Positions 46,677 through 58,437 of a DNA stretch of 64,000 nt are shown here, in pieces. A program made the position numbers and the translations under genes. This DNA is from Bryum argenteum (Eukaryota > Streptophyta > Bryopsida > Bryales > Bryaceae): contig CM073326.1 of the NCBI GenBank assembly GCA_037043015.1, forward strand, positions 10,672,345 to 10,736,344. The letters are read 5' to 3'. Position 1 is the first letter of the stretch. The number at the start of each line of letters is the position of its first letter. Below the pieces are notes generated by a model. The model ran no database searches. It was not told the DNA's origin and was given only the letters and a program-made list of their open reading frames with translations.

Positions 46677-47541
46677 GAGCCGTTGGCGATTGGTGGAGTC
46701 CTGCCTCACGGAGCCACTTCAGTATGACGTCACATCTTTTCACTATTTTAGGTCGGAATTACAGTACTTTCCGGTCATGTGTATGTGCTCATCCCACGAG
46801 GATAAGCTTTGCCAGTTTTGGAGTGACATGGGTGTACGAACGCCTTTGTAGCACTGTCAAGGCAGTTTTAACTTACCATTGCTCTAATTTTGCACCATGT
46901 ACAGCCCGTCAAGTAAAATGAGTAGTGGCCGGTTTTAGGCTATTTTTGCTTCTCTTACAAGGCAAGCTACGTCCACTTGTAGGAGTCTACTGCTCAGAAC
47001 TTTGAAATTCCACTGTAATTACATACTTTATCGGAAATTAAATTTTAATTTTGTATTATACTTCTCATCTATTTCCTATGTTCTCAAAAAACAAATTACA
47101 CCCTGCTTCAAAGTACAAGTTGCTGAGCTCCTTAAAGGGCCGGGAATAGGCTGTTCGACCTTAAAAACCGGAGAAGAGGGGGTATGGGAGGGTCCAGCTG
47201 GAGGGGTCTTGGGGGCGGGGGGTCTTGGGGTTTGCAGATTTATCCCATATTATTTGTAGCTGCTTCCTCCCAAGAGCAAGTACAAGAGGACTACGGCTAG
47301 CCTCAAAGAATAATATTTTATAAAGTAATGTGCACTCATGGGGTCCATGTGGCATGAGAGGAACTAAATTAATTAATTAATGCTGCTACATAGTGAAGTT
47401 CACCTATGAAGCAACATCTCATCGAGCATTTATTATGCACTTACGTAACTTTGGGCGGGAAAATTCGTTACTCCACCAATGAAAATGATATTCTTGATTG
47501 CACTAATCTACATCAAAATGTTTATATTCTTGCCCCAACTA

Positions 47542-47821
47542 GATAGATAGAAACTTTGGTCCCGTTCTAAGGGGCCGGCGTGAATGAAGTGTGTGTTTGT
47601 AATGCTAATATCCCGATGGCCACCGGACAAGGGGAAATTGGAACAATACTACTTCTCCCTCTCGAGGGTGGACACTATAACTATGCTAGTTGATGGTGCC
47701 TTGAAGATACTTGACATAGTAATACTCCAAAGGACTTTGAGGTACCCATACAACAAGGTCCAAGGACCCCCCACAATAGTTGGGTGGACTATGGTGGTGA
47801 GCACCCCGCCAACATGAGGAT
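47542..47821 (-). mobile_element. SINE copy, 5'-truncated, minus strand
   Basis: Same family as 20255-20940. The tail (GATAGATAG) is at the left end, and the tRNA-like head is missing at the right end. It is flanked by an unusually long imperfect duplication, 47498-47541 and 47822-47863, sharing TTGCACT, ACAT, AAAATGTTTAT and CCCC-ACTA blocks. Confidence 0.8.
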
Positions 47822-47928
47822 TTGCACTTATTTACATTAAAATGTTTATTTTTTCCCCGACTACTGTTCATGAAGGTACATTCATAAGATCCTTGTTTTG
47901 CTCTTGCTTAAAAAATCAAACAACTTAA

Positions 47929-48169
47929 CCCCTAAAGGTCCAGGAAAGCGAAAACTACTTTTTGGAGTCCAAAATTCAGCCAACTTTGACCATTATAATT
48001 TCACAAATGAAGAAGAATCAACGGTTCAATTTTGGCAAGTGAGTGGAAGGCTAAGTTAACTTCAAGATCCTACGGTTGGATCTTCCAAATAATTCTTAGA
48101 TTGAAAGTTTTTAGGCCTGAAGTAAGGGAATGTCCATTTTTACAATTTTGCATCAAGAACCTTTAGGGT
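47929..48169 (+). mobile_element. TTAA-flanked MITE
   Basis: It starts CCCCTAAAGGTCC after TTAA (47925-47928) and ends near CCTTTAGGG before TTTAA. It is homologous to 39641-39888 in inverse orientation. Confidence 0.7.
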
Positions 48170-48426
48170 TTAAATAAATCTTTGACCGCATTGTATTGCT
48201 AGTAAGGGAATCTTTAAGTTACATGAGTTTTGGTTGTCCATGTCTTGTGATATTTTCATCGTTGACTTATTTTGAAATTTATTCCCTATAGCTCTTTTAA
48301 CCCTTAAAGTTTCCACATGAGGTGTAGATTAGTGACAGTAGACTAAGAATAGTTTAGCTTCTTTTTTCCCCAAATAAACAAGTTAAGAGAATATGTTCAC
48401 AACCAAATTTATGTGCTTATTGGTTA

Positions 48427-48493
48427 ACCCTTAAACGCCCACCACTGTGGAAAATATACTGAACGAAGCAAACCCCAAGGGCTTGCTTGGGCG
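48427..48493. mobile_element. Very short TTAA MITE or terminal fragment
   Basis: It starts CCCTTAAACGCCC after TTAA (48423-48426) and ends GGGCGTTTAA. The inner GGGCTTGCTTGGGCG resembles the end of the 39208 element. Confidence 0.55.
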
Positions 48494-48499
48494 TTTAAC

Positions 48500-49937
48500 C
48501 TTCATAAGTGATATAGCACCTTTTGTGGCTTTTCAATATGATGTTATTTTCCTATTATTTTAACCAAGTTCTAGAGATTGATCTCTTTTTCCATGCTTGC
48601 TTTTTGATTGTATATTGAAACCTTGTGAGTAACTTCATTCCTTTATGACTCACACAACCATTTAAAGTGTGGAAGGTGAGTGCTATACCTCCTCAAAAGT
48701 TGGTAATTTCAAAAACATGTATTGCGCATTAAAGTACCTTACTATTTTGTTAATGAATATGATTGCAGTGCACAAAAATAAAGAATCAAAAATAGATTAT
48801 TTACGGATACCTATGCCTCTAAAAGCAATAGAGAAATTTGTTAATCTCATTCTCTCTTATCAACCCCTAGAGATCCTTAAAATCCAAAACGGAATTTGAA
48901 GGTTTCCATAGGAAAAAAATCGGGCCAACTTTGATTGTTATAATGTCACAAAGGAAGAAGAATCAACGATTCAAAGATTTATTGTGAGTAACATCAAGGC
49001 AAGGCAACATCAACTCCTAATAAACGGTTCAAGGGGTTTGAAGAAAAACTTAGATGTGTTATAAAATATGGATTTCGTAACCCTTATGATGTAGCGCTTC
49101 AAAGATCGTATAAACCCTAAATTAAATCTATACGAATAAATTTCCTATAAATAGGTTATATTTGTTTATAATTATTTAGAAAGAGTAACACTCATATAAA
49201 ATGTATTTTCTATCATAAAGAAATGTAAAACAATATGATTGGCTAAAATCACATATTATGTAGAGAGGCGACGAGTAACTTATGAGGAACCTTACTAGTT
49301 TCCCAAAATTGTAAGTTTTCTTACACTAAGAAAACCTTGTCTTGTTTGTGTTTGAAGGCTCATTGCAAACAATCTAGGAATCTAAACTAGGATATGTAAA
49401 TTGGGTGTGGTTCCTAACTCACCAAACTCCTGGAATGTTAAAAAAAAAAAAAAAAATCCATTTTTTTTTCTCTTTTGTTTTCAAGTAGAGCTCCTCAAAA
49501 TTCGGGATCGACAATAAACTAGTTGATTGGGCTCTAAGGGGCTAAGATCATACGCTAAAACTTTCTATGTAATGATTAGATTAAGATTTTTGGTCGTGAA
49601 GTAGAAGAAGGCCATTGTTGAGAATTTAGGCAATTTTGCATGAAGAATCTTTGGGGACCAACATTAGCACCTTTTTAGGGTTGATAAGTGGGAGGTGGTG
49701 TGAAAAAGCTTACTAGTGTTGGGTACACCCACACACAAGGTGGTGGGTAGGAGGTGTCATAACTAAAACGTGTAAACGAGTAAATGAGAGAGAGAGAGAC
49801 CCCTATGATATATCGTCACATTTGCATGAGCTTCACTCCCTCAAATTTTCAGCTGCATGCTGTAGACTCTTTACGTCTCTCTCCCCCAAATTGTGTTTCC
49901 GTAGCTCATTGTCACTAAAAGCTCGAACCCGTTGGCT
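48500..49937. other. Intergenic DNA with MITE fragments, DUF538 5' flank
   Basis: Degenerate pieces of the 47929 MITE family lie at about 48860-48990 and 49530-49660. An A17/T9 homopolymer pair is at 49440-49470. The last 100 bp are probably promoter and leader of the next gene, with a short (GA)n at 49787-49799. Confidence 0.5.
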
Positions 49938-50381
49938 ATGGCGGCGACAACAGAGCACCCCGCCAACACGATTGTGATGGCCGGGCCGGAGTCGCTCAAG
50001 GATGCAGCGGCGCTCCTGATAGAGAACAACCTCCCGAACGGGCTACTGCCATTGCAAGACGTGGTGGAGTGCGGCTACAACAAGGACACGGGGTTCGTGT
50101 GGGTGACGCAGAAGAAGGCCATCGTGCACAAGTTCGAGGCGATCGCCAAGCAAGTGAGCTACGGCCAGAAGATCACGGCGTATCTGGAGAAGGGCCGCTT
50201 GAAGAAGCTCACGGGCGTCAAGGCCAAGGAGCTTCTTCTTTGGGTCTCTATTGTCGACATCGCCCTGGAGAACAAAACCGATCAGTCTGCTGAGGAGACT
50301 CTCTTCTTCAAGAGCTTCACTGGCATCGGCAAGAGCTTCCCTGTCAGTGCGTTTCAAACCCCCGCTCCCAAGACCTCTTGA
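49938..50381 (+). CDS. DUF538 family protein
   Basis: Single exon, 147 aa, starting at the ATG at 49938. The core matches the plant DUF538 fold: N-L-P-N-G-L-L-P, then G-F-V-W-V-x-Q-K-K, V-S-Y-x-x-K-I-T-A-Y-L-E-K-G-R-L-K-K-L-T-G, K-E-L-L-L-W-V and a C-terminal F-K-S-F-T-G-I-G-K-S-F-P-V-S-A-F. There is no signal peptide, unlike many family members, so it is probably cytosolic. DUF538 proteins are plant-specific, often stress-induced, and of unclear biochemistry. High GC in the coding part contrasts with the flanks. Confidence 0.93.
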   Translation: MAATTEHPANTIVMAGPESLKDAAALLIENNLPNGLLPLQDVVECGYNKDTGFVWVTQKKAIVHKFEAIAKQVSYGQKITAYLEKGRLKKLTGVKAKELLLWVSIVDIALENKTDQSAEETLFFKSFTGIGKSFPVSAFQTPAPKTS

Positions 50382-52339
50382 GTTTCGATCGTAGTCCATT
50401 TTCCTTCTTCTTTTTGCAGTCTTAGTTTTTTAAAGTTGACCTAAACTTGGACAGCAATCCATTAGTCTTCGGTAGGCACCGCAATGTTATATGTATAGAT
50501 CGACACATATATATGTACTGTTCTCCATCAGAGCTTGGAAACTTCATACTGCCACTTTGAGCATGTCTGCATTATACTTTCGAAGCTCATTTTCTGTACA
50601 AAGAGATGCTGATGCTGTTTCTATGTTTGCAAACACCAGCTTCGTGTCACGTCTACTTCTCTTATTCTGTTTGAGTCGCTTTGCTGCTGATGCAGTTTCC
50701 TAGGTAGCAAATATCAACTTTTCTCTTTGATATTTGACAGTTTGTGCATGTGCAGAAGTTGTTGCTAGTGAGAAGTCCCTCTGTTTTGTTTTTGTCTGTA
50801 GAGCATGGATTCTACTTTTTTAGTTTTCGTATGAAGTGGTGTAAGCAACCATTCGCTGATTGGGACTTGCACGTTGATATGTTCATTAACACGAAGTGCT
50901 TGTAGATATTCTATGTTGGAAGTGTTAAGTTTTAAGCAAGCTTCCTCTCTCCTCATTTTGCTGTCTCCACTCTAAGCCAGCCACTTTGCTGATCCACTCT
51001 AGTTTTGAGAGGATGGTGATTGCAATGGGCAAGGCTACCGAGGAGAATTCATCGAATGTCTCAGAACGTGCGCAACTTCTCCTTTTAATAGCACGTATAA
51101 TTATGTTATGAATCAGTACATTGTGACCCTCTGCTATCACAAAAACGGGCCACTGACATGATGCTCTTTCGAAAATGTCCAACTGGCCCTGGCAAAACTC
51201 TGTCAGGCCCGTCTCGTCTCGACGGTGAAGAGTTAAGTCACTCACGGGATTGAAAGGAAAAGATGTTTGGCGGAACATGGTCTGTTGTGGCGATCTTGTA
51301 GTTGAGATGAATGTAGTGGCACCTGCAATTTGCAGCTCCAGAACAGCAGTCTGCACTCTGCAGCACAGCTTTCCCCTCCTTCTCCTTGAAGGTGAATAGT
51401 ACCTGAAGCTGCTACAAGTTTGACAATGAATGCCACATTTCGTTCTACATTCTTAGCCAGGTGAAGAAGAAGATCATACCCCTATGGGTTGGCTGGCTGG
51501 GGTGGATGTAGTGTCTGTTCAACCTACCCTTGATGATATGCTCACAGTATATAAGAACAGTGGTATAGGACTACTAACCTCTCTTGGGGTGTATTTTATG
51601 CCAAGTGAACACTCATTAATACAAGAAATTGCTTGTGGGTGGTGGTCACAACGCATGAAATAGGGGTAGGGTAAGAGAACTTAAATCCGGACGTCCGTGT
51701 AATGAAGATTCCCTTGGGATGGAATAAGGATCTACTTGGGATGGATTGGGGATCTACTTGGGATGGAATGAAGATTTACTTGGAATGGAATGAAGATTTT
51801 CTTGGATATATGTTTCTCATAGGTACATGCAGGAGAGTGAACGACTATAGGTTTACATGTATTAGTTACTATTAAAACTTGTAATTAAATATGTAAGTGC
51901 TTAAAAATACCACAAAAATGAGGAAAAATAGGTGTACTTACCCTAGTTGTGGTTTTCTTTTGGAGTTGGTTCACGTAGCACCTGTGATCCTTTTTCTTAC
52001 AAAATGGTTAAATAGTCCCAGGTGAATTGTTGAAAGGTGTGGGCTATTCCACACAATTTTGAATGGCTATTGTACACAATTTTGAAGGGCTATTGTACAC
52101 AATTTTCTTTTTCTCCACACAATTCCCCTCACTACCTATAAGTCCAAGTATTCTTGGAGTGATAGGTGGTGGTAAGGCACAAAATGACAAAAGTACCCAT
52201 GAAGCTTGTACTTCATATGCATGCCTCTCAATGAATTATGGTAGTCATGATAAATACCAAATGTCAACATGTGTTCTCTAATTACATTCCAAGAAGCATG
52301 AATGTGCAGGGAGACATATTATATATATAACAGAACTAG
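50382..52339. other. DUF538 3' UTR and intergenic DNA
   Basis: No gene is present. A possible TTAA-element end is at 51221-51236. A SINE-like tail at 51481-51541 is the inverse of 781-833. A degenerate repeat of GGGATGGA-type units lies at 51717-51800. Three direct copies of a TTGTACACAATTTTGAA-like unit lie at 52040-52105. Confidence 0.5.
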
Positions 52340-52525
52340 TGCAATCCTTCTTACCTACCAACCTACATACTTTCTTTTATGTTTTTTGGATTATGTTAAA
52401 AAAAAAAAAAACAAAAGAAAGAAGAAGAAGAAAGAAAGAAAACACATGAATTGGTAGATACGAGATACTCTTTTAAAAGTACCGTATAAAGAGCTTCTTT
52501 GTTGAGACGAGGGGACCTTACTAGT
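52340..52525. repeat. Fifth copy of the 926-1925 repeat family
   Basis: It shares the ATCCTTCTTACCTACCAACC opening, the TTTTATGTTTTTTGGATTATG block, the purine tract and the AAAGAGCTTC ... GGGGACCTTACTAGT end. Confidence 0.75.
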
Positions 52526-52824
52526 AAACTCATAATTGCTTAACATTAAGAGTCTTCATGAAAAAGTTAACAATTCAAAGCTTACATCCTTGCCCATTTC
52601 ATTAGCAATCAAGGGGATTTTGAAGTATATGCATTTCGGATGCCCTTCAAGCTTAACTAAGTCCACATAGAAAGATTTCCAAGGTCCTCCACATTTTGAA
52701 AAAAGGGAAGCACTTTACACTTCGCTCACTCAAATATCAATAATTTAAAGAGGCGCACTATTATTTGAAATGCAAACTATTGATTTAGCATTAAGCATTA
52801 CTATTAATTATTAAAAACTATTAA

Positions 52825-53797
52825 CCCCTAAACGTCCCCAATGTCGTTTTTCAACATTTTGGATGGAGGGCAGAAACTTCGAATAACCATATTTTCTTCA
52901 TCCGAGGTCCGTTTTGGATGAAATCACTTGGGTTAGGTTCCAAATCAAGTCTAGTTTGTGTTGTAAAATTTGCAAGCCCATACAATAAAGTATGAATTAA
53001 TTAAATGCACTTTAGTGAAGACAGTTCTTGTTTTTGGGTTTCCAAGCATGGGGCATGTATTACCATTGCAAGCCAATTATGTGAAACCAAAAATAGTTTT
53101 TAATGATTTTTTTTTTCATGGTCATGATCTTAAGGTGATTCTTAACAACTTTGTAGTGAGAAGTTTTTTGATCCAAATGATTTTGCTATTGGCTTTGCAA
53201 TGATGTTTTGTCAACAGAAAAAGTGAGAAAATGGATGATATTTGAGGAGCTATATCTCCTTCATCTACCGTTGGATTTCAACTTAATTTTTTGGGATAGC
53301 CTCCAATTAGAGTCTAGTCTAAGTGGTAGAAACCTTAACAAGATCAAAGATGTTTTGAAGATAAGGCATGAAATTGAATGCAAAGGGTCCAATTTTGTAC
53401 TATTTTTCCTTTGTAAAATTTTTGGCAGTTTTTACCATTGCATGGCTTTTATTTGAGCCAAGAAATTTTTTTGATGAATTTTTGTTGGGTAAAGGACTTA
53501 TTAAGATGAAGGTGAACATCTTTCTAGCTGGTGATTTTTTCATTGCAATAGGTATATTGGTAGCATTTCAACCTCAAAGTGAAAATGAAGAAATTTTGCA
53601 GTTTGTTTTTAGTATTATTATGTTATGATCTCTCGATCTATAAGGCCTCATGACTCAAATTTTGGCCCACATGATCTTCGATAAGTCTATTACAAGTTTG
53701 TATGGTTGAGATCTTAATAGCTTCTCTTCATTTTTATCTATGACGAATTCTATGGAAATGTGCTTTTCTGCTAAAAATAGGCTGGGACATTTAGGGG
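52825..53797 (+). mobile_element. TTAA-flanked MITE, about 970 bp
   Basis: It starts CCCCTAAACGTCCC and ends GGGACATTTAGGGG, with TTAA on both sides (52821-52824 and 53798-53801). It is highly similar along its length to 62333-63314 in opposite orientation. Short open frames of 77-86 codons inside are shared by both copies but resemble no known protein. Confidence 0.8.
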
Positions 53798-53801
53798 TTA
53801 A

Positions 53802-55026
53802 TTTAGCATTACAAACATGAAATCAAATTTAAAATCTCTAAATTGTACGAGCCATAAATGTGACACAAATTGATGTACAAGTACTTTCCTCATCAAATGC
53901 ATAATTTTTTTTTAAAAATCCATGTATTATACCGTACTACTCATAAACTTTATAACGATCGTACCACACTATTTACACTGACACACTATATTACAGTGTA
54001 GGTGCAGGAGGACTTGTACAATCCTCTGCTTCTTTGCAATAACGCTCGGAGCTCTTAATTCCCCTTCCAGGTCCTCAAAAAGGACGAGCTTATATTCGGT
54101 CCAAACAAAGAAAGCCACCACATTCAGGCTGAAATCTACCAATATACGCCAAATCTACGTTCAACCCACTTGGGATTATCCTCACTTTTCCCAAGTCAGA
54201 CACAATCAAAGATGCTGATCGAGTCATTCACACCGAATCCCACGCTCCATCGTCAAGCTCCATCCGATCTTTCAATCATAGCCAAAAGAGTATCATGTAG
54301 CTAAGTTATTCACTCACTGAGCTTTATTGATTACTCTCGAATTCAGAGATTAGTCTGCTTCCAGTCTTCAGATTCTCAAGTATGAACCTCGTATGCAAGC
54401 AATTCTAGCTAGAGCCCACTTCCATTGAATCCATCCTCAGAAGCCTGTCACTTTTGCTGTTGTAGTAAAGAGTGTTGTGGTGTTCCCATGATTTCTACTA
54501 GTTTCTAGTTGTGGATGCGCGAAGTTCGAGCTTCTCGTTTAGTTTCAGCTCGATGCGTGGATAGAGCTTCATTAGGGTTCCATTCGCCTGTGCAGTATCT
54601 AGAGTCATGGCCAAGTAGATTGATGCTTACTCTAGCACTAAACAATCGGAGGTCAACTATCAATGATTTTTCTATTATCATTGCCCGTTAGCAAGTACGA
54701 TCCACTAAACCCTGTTACGAGGATTGTGGATAGTGATTTCTCTTTATAAGTTCCAGTGTCGGTGACAGTTTTTCCATTCATTTGTGATGCTGCAAGTTTC
54801 AGTGTAGTTTTTCCATTCGTTTTCTGACGTTGCACGTAATTTCAGTGTTGATAGCAGTGTTCCATACGATTTGTTTGTGAGTTGTTGTTGCAGGTGGCTT
54901 GAGTGGGGGGGCATAATTATTGATTGATGAGGATGAAGAAGAGTTGTATGGTAACTTCAAATGGAAACAGAAGAGGACAATGTAGTCTCGTAGTTCTCTT
55001 TCATCCGCGGCACTGGTGGTGACTTT
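53802..55026. other. Intergenic DNA and 5' flank/leader of the B3 gene
   Basis: No gene was resolved. Positions 54750-54850 contain a local repeat (CAGTGT ... TTTTTCCATTC). The segment from about 54300 is less AT-rich and may be a 5' UTR with introns. Confidence 0.45.
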
Positions 55027-58000
55027 ATGGCTACTTCGCAGCAGCAGCAACAGCAGCAGGAGCAGGTGTATGAGGCGAGAGGAGGAGGATATCGCGATGA
55101 TGGACTGTGGAGAAGGCTGCTTACACGAGCTCAGCAAGGGACCAGCAATCACAACTTCTTTCTTGTCAATGTGGTGGAAGGATGTGTGCACACCAACTTG
55201 TTTTGCAAACTTGTAAGCTCCCCTTGAAACACTACTCTCACATGTTACACCACTGTCCGTCGTTACAGCCTTTTTGGGCTGAATTCTGCAATGTGTTCCT
55301 TGTCTCTGGAACTTTTCAATCAATTGGTGGAACCTCATCTTCTAGAAGCGGGTACATTTAGCTGATAAGGTGGGCGAACCTATGAGTGGCTGATTTAGAT
55401 ACTCGTCAATCAATTACTCTACGAAAAGGCATGAAATTCTTCTTCTTTGAGTAGTCGTTTGGAGTTGAGTATCACTCTCAAAAAGAGGTTCAGCCCTAAT
55501 TTTAAGAAGAGACATTGAGTCACTGAGGGCCTTGCCACACAAGAGGGAGAGGAAGTTTCACAACTTCCTCCAACATGGCACTTTGCCTTCTTTTTCCTTG
55601 TTTTTCTCCTTACAATGTGGGCTTCTAAGCACTAATGCCCGGTAGTTTTGGAAATACATTTATTGTGCCATGTCACGTTACTTTATTGCCATGTAGATTC
55701 CAAAGTATTATCCAAAGCAAAATCCAAAGCTAGAATGTTGTTCCATGTCATTGTTGTTTCTCCCATTACTTCCTCTCATGTGGCAACCACTTGCTCATTT
55801 CAACCAATACAATTCCTCCAACTCAGTGCCTTTTCTCTCGTGTGGCAAGGCCCTTAAGGTGTAGAAGAGGAGGCCTCCAATTCTTCTTCTTCCTTGATAT
55901 ATACTGGAAACACTAAAATCCATGATTACATAATTGGGGTATGTTCCAAGAATTAGGGTTCGGGTGGGAATGAAGTGTTCACATGCTACCATTCAAAGGT
56001 AGGTGTGATATTATGAAGGGTGTGATAATAAGGGGATTAGAGTGTACTTGAAGTTCAGTCCAGTGCCAGGGTTTAAGAGAGGCCTAGGTTTCTCTTTGAA
56101 TCACCCGTCGCATGCACTGGTATCCTTTTCATTGTAACTATGACATTTAAGAAATCGAGGTTCAGCGAGCTGTTGATGTTGTTAGTTCCTCAGGCAGCAG
56201 TTTACGAGCCGATTCTATGGCAATGGCTTATCGGAATGTCAAGATATATATTTGTGTCGGTGGAAGATTGAATGTATCGTTGGGTGGACATGAATTGCAG
56301 GGTCTGCCGACGGTGTTTATGCACCATCACTACAAAAGCCTGGGTGAGCATGTAATTCTGGAAGGTCCAGATGGTAAGCGATGGCCAACCATGCTGGGGC
56401 TGCAGTTAGATTCACAGCCGTGCTTGATGCATGGGTGGAAGGAGTTCGCAGCCAGTTACAACCTCGAGCTCAAAGATCAGATTGTGTTCCTTTTACTTGA
56501 AAGCTCCCACTTCTTAGTTCAAGTGTATGATGCCAACGACAGGGTGAAAAGAAGAAGGGCCATTCCACCTCCGCCTCAGAATATCCAGTACGCTCGTACT
56601 GAAGATGTGAGAGCAGCAGCAGTAAACCAAGATTTTAGACTATTTAACCAACCTCAGAAAATGAAGTACGCTCGTAGTGAAGATTGGAGAGCAGGGAACC
56701 AGCCTCCGAATATGAGCTGTGCTCGTAGTGAAGATTGGAGAGCAGGAAACCAGCTTCCGAATATGAGCTGTGCTCGTAGTGAAGATTTGAGAACAGGAAA
56801 GCAGCCTCAGAATATGAGCTGTGCTCGTAGTGAGAATTTGAGAACAGGAAAGCAGCCTCAGAATATGAGCTACGTTCGTAGTGAAGATATGAGAGCACCT
56901 CAGAATATGAGCTATGCTCGTAGTGAAGATTTGAGAGCGGTAAACCAGTCTCAGAAAACGGGCTACGCTCGTAGTGAGGATCGGAATGCAGTAAATCAAG
57001 TCAACACTCCTGCACGACAATCGATTTCACTTTCAGTACACGATTATGATCCAAAAGCAACGAGGCCTACCCAAACTCACGGCGAAGTCTCCCCTCGTCG
57101 ATACATTCAAATCCCTGACAGCAGTGAAGAGGAGAACGAAGATGAGAACCAAGCTCGTCCTCCTTCAGTCTCTTTTCCTGTTCTCTCCCATAAACAGGAT
57201 GCTTCGGATGGTACGAAGGTCGGAGGTAGTGACAACAAGATGACATTGAGAAGCGCCGCCAAGGCAGCAGCTGATCTTGTGGTACCAACAAAAGATGATG
57301 CTGTTCTCAACCCACCTTCGAGTCCAGAGTCGATGGTAGTGTTGAAGAGATCCAGGAGGCTGCAACGGAAGTCTGGCGATTACGAAGGAGATGACTTAGG
57401 GCGTGCAACGACCAACATTTTGCGAAGGAAGTTGTACAAACTTAGTTCAGCAGTATCTCCAACTGGGGAAACAGAATCTGCAGTCATCCCATCAAAGGAA
57501 CCGGCAACTTCACCTCCAAAAGAACCTGCAACCCCACCACCAAAGGAACCTGCAGTCCCACCGAAGGAACCCGCAGTCTCACCAAAGGAACCCGCAGTTT
57601 CACCAGAGGAACCTGTAGCTCCATCACAAAAGGAGCCTGTTACAGCCTGCACTATCAAAGCATCAGTATACAGTGAGTCATCAGCAATAAAGCTTGTAAA
57701 CTCCTGTTGCTCCACACAGCAGTCATCCATGAAACATCGAGAGCTCCATCAGAGGACCACAAGTATCTCGTTGAGCCCGTCAGAGAATGAAAAGAGAAGA
57801 CCTGTGGAAGAGGCCTCCAAGAGAGCCGTAGCAGCTCACAACCTGTTTTACATTTCGAAACGACGACCTGTCACAGCTCAGGAACGACACAAAGCACTCG
57901 AAGCTGCACAAGCGTATGCTCAGAGCTTACCTACGAACAAGCATTACGTTCTGCCACTCTCCGTCGCAATCTACTGTGGTTACCATCTGGTAAGCGAAAG

Positions 58001-58437
58001 CACAAACCCTCCACACCAAAATAAACTTCCAGAAGAAGGAAAAGGGTTGATTTTGAACATACTGTGGAGATGTGATGTACTATCGGGTTTTTATGCAGAG
58101 AGTGCGACCCGAATTTGTGGAAGCCCTGCAGCTCCCGTTGTCAACGATGTGGTTGAAGCTCTGTGACAGCAGTGGCAAAATGTGGGAGATCGAGTGGAAG
58201 GGTGACCATCCTCGGCAGCACGTCAGCAGCCAAGGCTGGACCAAGTTCGTCGTGGAGCATTATCTGGAAGAAGGCGACGTGTGCGTGTTCCAGAAATGTG
58301 CACCTAACTTCCCCAAGATCATCCTCTCCGTGGAGATTTTCCGCATCGTTCCCCTGCTCGAGGCTCCGGAAGATGGGTGGCGCAGTCACTACATCATCCC
58401 TGACAGACAGTTGCTACCAACTGAGTCCCAATGCTGA
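55027..58437 (+). CDS. B3-domain protein with two B3 domains (REM/VRN1-like)
   Basis: Three exons, all phase 0: 55027-55212, 56301-57989, 58099-58437; 737 aa. Exon 1 supplies a poly-Gln N-terminus and the first strands of B3 domain 1 (N-F-F-L-V). Exon 2 continues it with G-L-P-T-V-F, then G-P-D-G-K-R-W-P and H-G-W-K-E-F (domain about 40-145). Residues 155-296 hold eight 17-residue repeats (core N-M-S-C-A-R-S-E-D-L-R). About 459-509 is a Lys-Glu-Pro-Ala repeat. B3 domain 2 spans about 607-720, with L-P-L-S-V, R-P-E-F-V, G-K-M-W-E-I, S-Q-G-W-T-K-F-V and L-E-E-G-D-V-C-V-F. B3 proteins bind DNA in the nucleus. The ATG at 56217 is intronic by this model: joining exon 1 at 56301 completes the B3 fold. 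Intron 1 (1088 bp) carries a TIR element. Confidence 0.85.
55526..55854. mobile_element. TIR MITE in the B3 gene's first intron
   Basis: Inverted ends AGGGCCTTGCCACAC(A)AGAG (from 55526) and CTCTCGTGTGGCAAGGCCCT (to 55854) define a 329-bp element without coding capacity. I could not fix a target duplication. Confidence 0.75.
56575..57000 (+). repeat. 51-bp coding minisatellite in the B3 gene
   Basis: Eight in-frame units; one is 42 bp. Variation is mostly single-base, and the 3-bp frame is kept throughout. Confidence 0.88.

Larger units (their letters stand above)
43225..47161 (+). mobile_element. Tigger/pogo-like DNA transposon, full length
   Basis: The 3937-bp element has perfect 21-bp terminal inverted repeats (43225-43245 and 47141-47161, starting AGGTCGAACAGCC). 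TA flanks both sides (43223-43224 and 47162-47163), the target duplication expected for the Tc1/mariner-pogo group. The TA lies within TTAA on both sides. The only long frame is a DDE_1-type transposase. Perfect ends and a long open frame suggest recent mobility. Confidence 0.9.

Noticed and set aside
54799-55338. Minus-strand 179-codon frame with Ser and Leu runs
   Set aside because: It is the antisense of the poly-Gln codons and AT-rich leader of the B3 gene.
56217-56300. ATG at 56217 as the start of the B3 protein
   Set aside because: The peptide before 56301 does not fit the B3 fold, whereas exon 55027-55212 does and joins in phase.
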